A stretch of 10,429 nucleotides of DNA. Origin: an uncultured Clostridia bacterium (GTDB lineage Bacteria; Bacillota; Clostridia; Oscillospirales; QAKW01). The notes beneath the pieces are model-generated. The model was not told where the DNA came from, searched no databases, and saw only the letters and a list, made by a program, of their open reading frames with translations. The stretch spans positions 1 through 10,429 of the forward strand of contig CALXGU010000039.1 of NCBI GenBank assembly GCA_944387905.1, read 5' to 3'. Made by a program: the position numbers and the translations under genes. Positions 6,653 to 10,429 of this stretch are shown here, in pieces (position 1 is the first letter of the stretch; each line of letters begins with the position of its first letter).

Positions 6653-7543
6653 ATGGAACTTCGTGTATTAAATTATTTTTTGGCGGTCGCCAGAGAAGAA
6701 AACTTTACAAGAGCAGCGCAGCAGCTTCACTTGACGCAGCCTACACTATCACGACAAATTGCTGATCTGGAACAGGAACTTGGAGTTAAACTATTTGTGC
6801 GAAGCAATCACAACATTATTTTAACTGAGAACGGAATGATACTAAAACGCCGGGCGCAGGAAATTTTATCGCTGGCAGACAAAACAAAACGTGACTTTTT
6901 ACAAAAAGATAAAAATCTGAAAGGCATTATCGCGATCGGAAGTGGTGAATTTTTATCTACTCGCTGTTTGACAGATTGCATTGCCCAATTTCGTCAAAAG
7001 TACCCCCTTGTACGCTATGAATTTTACAGCGGGAATGCCGAAAACATTCGTGATCGCATAGAAAGAGGTCTTTTGGATATAGGCTTGATGTCTGAACCGA
7101 TTGATATACGGAAATATGAGTTTATCAGTATGCCAGTTCAAGAAGAATGGGGAGCTATGATACGAGAGGATTCCCCGCTTATATGCAAAAAATTCATTGT
7201 GCCTCAGGATTTGCTTGGTATACCGCTTATTTTGCCTTTGGGAGATTTTGCACAGAGTAATATCGGTAAATGGTTTGGAGAATATGCTGCGCAGATAGAT
7301 ATTATAGCAAAAGGCAACTTGTTGTATAATGAGGCAATGATGGCTCAAAGCAATATCGGTGCGGTAATAGGCATCAAATTGAATTGTAACTATGACGGAT
7401 TGCGATTTATACCTTTTAAGCCTGCTCTCAAAATCGATACTGCATTGGCATGGAAAAAGGAACAGATATTTTCTGCCACAACTTCCGCCTTTATAGATTT
7501 TGCACGCCAATACTCAAAAGGCATTTCTGGTGATAGAATATAA
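6653..7543 (+). CDS. LysR-family transcriptional regulator
   Basis: A 296-residue regulator of standard LysR length. The N-terminal helix-turn-helix (about 1-60) is textbook: NFTRAAQQLHLTQPTLSRQI, then LEQELGVKLFVR. A linker helix follows, then a periplasmic-binding-protein-like effector domain (about 90-290) with the usual start IAIGSGE. GGAGGTG lies 5 bases before the ATG. It is followed by a hairpin terminator and then, on the same strand, by the merR-flavodoxin operon, which it is likely to control. The repeated TAA-N3-TTAGACAT box before lysR and at its stop codon supports both autoregulation and control of the downstream operon. The effector cannot be read from sequence. Confidence 0.93.
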   Translation: MELRVLNYFLAVAREENFTRAAQQLHLTQPTLSRQIADLEQELGVKLFVRSNHNIILTENGMILKRRAQEILSLADKTKRDFLQKDKNLKGIIAIGSGEFLSTRCLTDCIAQFRQKYPLVRYEFYSGNAENIRDRIERGLLDIGLMSEPIDIRKYEFISMPVQEEWGAMIREDSPLICKKFIVPQDLLGIPLILPLGDFAQSNIGKWFGEYAAQIDIIAKGNLLYNEAMMAQSNIGAVIGIKLNCNYDGLRFIPFKPALKIDTALAWKKEQIFSATTSAFIDFARQYSKGISGDRI

Positions 7544-7554
7544 GCGTTAGACAT
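7541..7554. promoter_or_regulatory. Second copy of the candidate regulator box
   Basis: TAAGCGTTAGACAT starts at the lysR stop codon. It shares TAA-N3-TTAGACAT with the box at 6591-6604, and its first ten bases are the reverse complement of CTAACGCTTA there. It overlaps the -35 region of the merR promoter, a place where a LysR-type activator or a repressor could act. Confidence 0.45.
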
Positions 7555-7576
7555 TTCATACAGTCGGATTTATAAT
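7548..7576 (+). promoter_or_regulatory. Probable promoter of the merR-flavodoxin operon
   Basis: TAGACA (7548-7553), a 17-bp spacer and TATAAT (7571-7576). The -35 box is imperfect and the -10 box is consensus, which suits activator control. The start point would be near 7583, inside the left arm of the lysR terminator hairpin, giving a leader of about 50 nt before the merR ATG. Confidence 0.6.
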
Positions 7577-7605
7577 AAAGGTGTTCCTGGACGGAGCACC
7601 TTTAT
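7575..7605 (+). terminator. Rho-independent terminator after lysR
   Basis: A stem of about 13 bp (ATAAAGGTGTTCC with GGAGCACCTTTAT, one G-T pair) and a 5-nt loop, followed by TTTTA. It ends lysR transcripts. Its left arm begins within the -10 box of the downstream promoter, so transcripts starting there lack much of that arm and should not fold the full terminator. Confidence 0.75.
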
Positions 7606-7634
7606 TTTTATTCCTATCGGAAAGGAAGTTGGAA

Positions 7635-8012
7635 ATGACAATCAACGAAGCGAGTAAACGATATAAAATCCCCATTAAAATCCTGCAGGAATATGAAAGC
7701 TGGGGACTTTGCGGAGAAGTCAAAAAAGTTATGGGTTCATGGCATTACGATGAAAGCGATATTGAACGGCTCAGTACCATTATGACGCTTCATGATATTG
7801 GTTTTACCAATGATGAAATAGAAAAATATATGCGTTTACTTATCAAGGGAGCGTCCACCGATGCAAAAAGAATAAAAATGTTAGAGGCAAAAAGATACGG
7901 AACGCTTGATGAAATCCATTTTAAGCAACGGCAATTAGATAGTCTGGACTATTTGAGATTTGAAATGAAAATGCAGAGCAATAGTAATGCGAAAAGGAGA
8001 ATATCAAAATGA
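7635..8012 (+). CDS. MerR-family transcriptional regulator, short form
   Basis: A 125-residue protein with an N-terminal MerR-type winged helix. TINEASKRYKIPIKILQEYE is the helix-turn-helix, followed by the GLCG turn, a wing (about 28-42, GSWHYDESDI) and the helix pair GFTNDEIEKYM. A C-terminal coiled-coil-like helix (about 75-115) should mediate dimerisation. There is no extended effector domain and no metal-binding Cys cluster; the only Cys is C26. The frame is open back to GTG 7581, but that lies inside the terminator hairpin. ATG 7635 is preceded by AAAGGAAG with good spacing. It overlaps the next gene as ATGA, so it is co-translated with the lipoprotein flavodoxin and probably regulates the same operon, perhaps together with LysR. 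Confidence 0.88.
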   Translation: MTINEASKRYKIPIKILQEYESWGLCGEVKKVMGSWHYDESDIERLSTIMTLHDIGFTNDEIEKYMRLLIKGASTDAKRIKMLEAKRYGTLDEIHFKQRQLDSLDYLRFEMKMQSNSNAKRRISK

Positions 8013-8668
8013 AAAAATTATGTTCACTGATTATGGTTTTGGCTTTGCTGTTTACCTTTGCGGCGTGCAGTAACAGTACTAATCATGACGACTCTCCCCC
8101 TGCACAGCAGCAGTCAGACACGCAAAACACTGTACATGACGAAGAATCAGATAAAGCGAATGACGATTCTGCACCTACTGAAACAGACGTTAAATCATTA
8201 GTCGTTTATTTCTCTTGGTCGGGCAATACCGAAAATGTTGCAAAGTCTGTTAAAAGCCAGACTGGTTCGGATATTTTTGAGATCATACCGGCCACGCCCT
8301 ACAGCGATGATTATGATACCGTTGTGGACTTGGCACAGGAGGAACAGCGAAACAATACCCGTCCTGAAATATTGGGCAGCATCGAAAACATTGAGCAGTA
8401 CGATGTAATCTATGTGGGTTTTCCCAACTGGTGGGGCGATATGCCGATGATTCTCTATACATTTTTTGATACTTACGACCTATCAGGCAAAACGGTTGCG
8501 CTGTTCTGCACCAGCGGCGGCAGCGGCCTTTCGGGAACCGTAAATGAAGTAAAATCCCTTGAACCGAACGCCACAGTAACGGAGGGACTTCATATCGGCA
8601 GCGGTTCATCGTCAAATCCCGATAATGCAGTCAGCGAGTGGTTAAATGACATAGGGCTTGCGAAATAG
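8009..8668 (+). CDS. Lipoprotein with flavodoxin domain
   Basis: A 219-residue predicted surface lipoprotein. The signal peptide MKKLCSLIMVLALLFTFAAC has a basic start, a hydrophobic core and a lipobox ending at C20, where lipid attachment and cleavage are expected. A disordered Asp/Glu/Gln/Ser-rich spacer (21-60) probably crosses the cell wall. The flavodoxin domain (about 62-219) begins with LVVYFSWSGNT, the FMN phosphate-binding loop being SWSGNT (69-74), and includes GFPNWWGDMP (137-146), where aromatic residues can stack on flavin. It resembles the Flavodoxin_4-type family. It would act outside the membrane as an FMN-dependent electron carrier or reductase; partners are unknown. It is coupled to merR by a 4-nt overlap, and the next gene follows after 11 bases. 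The flavodoxin domain is clearly paralogous to that at the C-terminus of the next protein. Confidence 0.88.
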   Translation: MKKLCSLIMVLALLFTFAACSNSTNHDDSPPAQQQSDTQNTVHDEESDKANDDSAPTETDVKSLVVYFSWSGNTENVAKSVKSQTGSDIFEIIPATPYSDDYDTVVDLAQEEQRNNTRPEILGSIENIEQYDVIYVGFPNWWGDMPMILYTFFDTYDLSGKTVALFCTSGGSGLSGTVNEVKSLEPNATVTEGLHIGSGSSSNPDNAVSEWLNDIGLAK

Positions 8669-8672
8669 GAGG
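8667..8672 (+). promoter_or_regulatory. Ribosome binding site of the fusion lipoprotein
   Basis: AGGAGG lies 7 bases before ATG 8680 and starts within the TAG stop of the preceding flavodoxin gene, supporting translation as one operon. Confidence 0.7.
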
Positions 8673-8679
8673 ACATTTT

Positions 8680-10125
8680 ATGAGAAAATTTGTATCTCTG
8701 CTGTTATCGCTTTCCCTCATTTTCTGTCTGGCAGCTTGCAGTCAGACAGAAGATGACAACAATGATAGCAAAACCGAACCTACGCAAAGTTCCTCTTTGG
8801 AGGTAACAGATAATAATATGTCCGATAATTTTGTTCTGATTAAGGGCGGCACATTCCAAATGGGCAGCCCCGAATCCGAGGCGTGGCGAAGTGCTGATGA
8901 AACACAGCACACGGTTACAGTCAGCGATTTCTATATGAGCAAATACGAACTGACGCAAAAAGAATATGAAGAAATCGCTGGCAATAATCCCAGCTATTTC
9001 AAAGGAGATAATCTGCCGCTTGAAAATATCTCTTGGCTCGATGCAGTAGCTTATTGCAATGCCCGAAGCGAAAAAGACGGCCTAACCCCGGTCTATACAA
9101 TCGACGGTCAGAATGTTTCTTGGGATAGAAGCGCTAATGGCTACCGTCTGCCCACCGAAGCTGAATGGGAATATGCCTGCCGAGCCGGAACGACCACACC
9201 GTTTTATATGGAAAACTCTCCAAGTGCCGAGGACGCAAACTATTACGGTCATTACCCTTATGAAATAGAGGATAACTATTTTTCACAAGGTAATTTGGAA
9301 GTAAAACCCGGTGAATACAGAGAAACCACCATGTCGGTAGACAGCTTTTCCGAAAATCCTTACGGGCTTTACAATATGCACGGCAATGTAAGCGAATGGG
9401 TATGGGATTATTACGGTGAATATCCCACCGATGAGCAAACCGACCCCGCCGGTCCTACCTCCGGCACTCTGCGGGTCTATCGTGGCGGCGGCTGGAATGA
9501 TTTTGCAAAAAATATGCGTTCTGCTTATCGTGCTACGTTGGAACAGAACAAAGGCAGCTTTAATCTCGGTATTCGCTTGGTATTAAATGCAACTCCCGGT
9601 GCAGGCAGCGTGTCTGGTACAGGGGCACAGCATACAGGCAATTCCGAAAACAAAAAAATACTGATTGCGTATTTCTCGTGGGGCGGCAATACAAAAGGCG
9701 TTGCCGAAGAAATCCAGCGTCAGACAGGAGCAGACCTGTTTGAAATCACATTGGTAAATCCATATTCAAGTGATTACAACACCGTTTTGGACGAAGCACA
9801 GCGAGATCAGAACGCACAGGCTCGTCCGGAACTTGCAAGTCATATAGATAATATGGACGAATACGATACCGTTATGATTGGCTATCCCAACTGGTGGGCT
9901 TCTATTCCTATGCCGATTGCTTCTTTCCTTGAAGAATACGATTTTTCGGGCAAGACAATACTTCCGTTCTGCTCTCACGGCGGCGGTCGCTTCGGGCAGA
10001 GCTTGACGGCTATTGCCAAACTTGCGCCGGACGCTACAATGGGTGAAGCTCTTTCCATTCACTATTCAGGTGGCTTGGAGCTTTCGAGTGATGTTACCGA
10101 TTGGCTGAACAGTAACGGAATTTAA
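8680..10125 (+). CDS. Lipoprotein fusing an FGE/SUMF1-like domain to a flavodoxin domain
   Basis: A 481-residue predicted lipoprotein. The signal peptide ends in the lipobox CLAAC (C20), followed by an acidic spacer to about 48. Residues 51-301 form a formylglycine-generating-enzyme-like (SUMF1/EgtB/PvdO) domain, with GGTFQMGSP (56-64), LPTEAEWEYACRAG (157-170), NMHGNVSEWVWD (232-243), RGGGW (268-272) and the closing GIRLV (297-301). The paired catalytic cysteines of true FGEs, expected shortly after RGGxW, are missing; Asp274 and Met279 stand at about those positions, so sulfatase activation is unlikely. A Gly/Ser/Thr linker (302-324) leads to a flavodoxin domain (325-481) with FMN loop SWGGNT (333-338) and YPNWWASIP (402-410), paralogous to the preceding gene. 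The reading frame is continuous, with no internal stop or ribosome binding site at the junction, so it is a real fusion. I infer an extracytoplasmic redox or substrate-binding role. Confidence 0.88.
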   Translation: MRKFVSLLLSLSLIFCLAACSQTEDDNNDSKTEPTQSSSLEVTDNNMSDNFVLIKGGTFQMGSPESEAWRSADETQHTVTVSDFYMSKYELTQKEYEEIAGNNPSYFKGDNLPLENISWLDAVAYCNARSEKDGLTPVYTIDGQNVSWDRSANGYRLPTEAEWEYACRAGTTTPFYMENSPSAEDANYYGHYPYEIEDNYFSQGNLEVKPGEYRETTMSVDSFSENPYGLYNMHGNVSEWVWDYYGEYPTDEQTDPAGPTSGTLRVYRGGGWNDFAKNMRSAYRATLEQNKGSFNLGIRLVLNATPGAGSVSGTGAQHTGNSENKKILIAYFSWGGNTKGVAEEIQRQTGADLFEITLVNPYSSDYNTVLDEAQRDQNAQARPELASHIDNMDEYDTVMIGYPNWWASIPMPIASFLEEYDFSGKTILPFCSHGGGRFGQSLTAIAKLAPDATMGEALSIHYSGGLELSSDVTDWLNSNGI

Positions 10126-10131
10126 TAAAGG

Positions 10132-10138
10132 AAGGAGA
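10132..10138 (+). promoter_or_regulatory. Ribosome binding site of the cupin gene
   Basis: AAGGAGA lies 8 bases before ATG 10147, directly after the stop of the fusion gene. No promoter or terminator separates the two genes. Confidence 0.65.
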
Positions 10139-10146
10139 TTAAAGCA

Positions 10147-10429
10147 ATGAAAGTGTCGGATAAATGGAAATTCGCAGAAATCAACGCTTTCGGAATGGGC
10201 AAGCCCAACGAAGCATTCGCGCAATATTTTGTAGGACAGTCTTTTTTGAATCCGCTGACAAACCCGCAGGAAACAGCTGCTTTCCTCGCTAATGTAACCT
10301 TTGAACCGGGCTGCAGAAATAACTGGCATATTCATCATGCCAAGAGCGACGGAGGTCAACTACTCATCTGCGTAGCGGGCGAAGGCTGGTATCAGGAGAA
10401 AAATAAACTGCCTGTTTCTCTCACCGCGG
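10147..10429 (+). CDS. Cupin-domain protein, 3' end outside the window
   Basis: The first 94 codons are present and the frame stays open to the edge. The translation (my own reading) contains QYFVGQSFLNPLT (about 27-39), then NVTFEPGCRNNWHIHHAKSD (49-68) and LLICVAGEGWYQE (72-84). HxHH with the following GEGWYQE is the metal-binding first half of a cupin barrel, so a cytoplasmic metal-dependent cupin is likely. Proteins with this N-terminal pattern are often annotated as cupin or cupin plus carboxymuconolactone-decarboxylase proteins; which one applies depends on the missing part. It is in the same operon as the two flavodoxin lipoproteins, separated from the fusion gene by 21 bases. No signal peptide is present, so it works on the other side of the membrane from them. 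Confidence 0.8.
   Translation, partial: MKVSDKWKFAEINAFGMGKPNEAFAQYFVGQSFLNPLTNPQETAAFLANVTFEPGCRNNWHIHHAKSDGGQLLICVAGEGWYQEKNKLPVSLTA

Noticed and set aside
6953..7510. Minus-strand ORF of 185 codons inside lysR
   Set aside because: It lies wholly antisense to a clear LysR gene, and its Cys- and Arg-rich translation matches no family I recognise.
7581..7634. N-terminal extension of MerR from GTG 7581
   Set aside because: The codons lie in the terminator hairpin and the residues do not fit the MerR start, whereas ATG 7635 gives the normal N-terminus with a ribosome binding site.
1..10429. CRISPR arrays, transposases, phage genes, tRNA or rRNA genes
   Set aside because: No regularly spaced repeats, recombinase motifs or RNA-gene signatures were seen on either strand.

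Overview
The window looks like chromosomal DNA of a low-to-moderate GC Firmicute, most likely a gut-type Clostridia. The reasons are strong purine-rich ribosome binding sites, TTG start codons, consensus sigma-A promoters, Gram-positive style lipoprotein signal peptides (LAAC/TFAAC lipoboxes) and the gene families present. Species cannot be read from the sequence. No RNA genes, CRISPR arrays or insertion sequences were seen.

Left block (1-4150, minus strand): a three-gene operon of a MarR-type repressor and two ABC exporter half-subunits, joined by short overlaps (4 and 8 nt) and closed by a hairpin at 8-37. The first half-transporter has a degenerate ATPase site (Asp for the catalytic Glu, Gln for the switch His). 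The second is catalytically intact but has an altered signature motif. This is the pattern of a heterodimeric multidrug-type exporter with one working ATP site. A perfect palindrome over the -10 box and start region of the marR promoter is the likely autoregulatory operator. The marR promoter is back-to-back with a consensus promoter for the rightward gene, and the two -35 boxes form one 14-bp palindrome.

Middle block (4150-6652): a histidine-phosphatase gene (plus strand) ends in a hairpin that can also terminate the convergent minus-strand pair of small flavoprotein genes. One of these carries a compact four-cysteine motif, the other an N-terminal phosphate-binding loop. Their promoter lies at 6062-6091. 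From there to the lysR gene the DNA is AT-rich and almost empty, with one doubtful 73-codon ORF.

Right block (6653-10429, plus strand): a LysR-type regulator, then a tightly packed operon of a short MerR-type regulator, a lipoprotein flavodoxin, a larger lipoprotein fusing a formylglycine-generating-enzyme-like (SUMF1/EgtB/PvdO) domain to a second flavodoxin domain, and the start of a cupin protein cut by the window edge. The lysR terminator hairpin overlaps the probable merR promoter. A TAA-N3-TTAGACAT box occurs both before lysR and in the merR promoter, suggesting shared control. The block reads as a regulated, surface-anchored redox module with an unknown substrate. The SUMF1-flavodoxin fusion is the most unusual item in the window.
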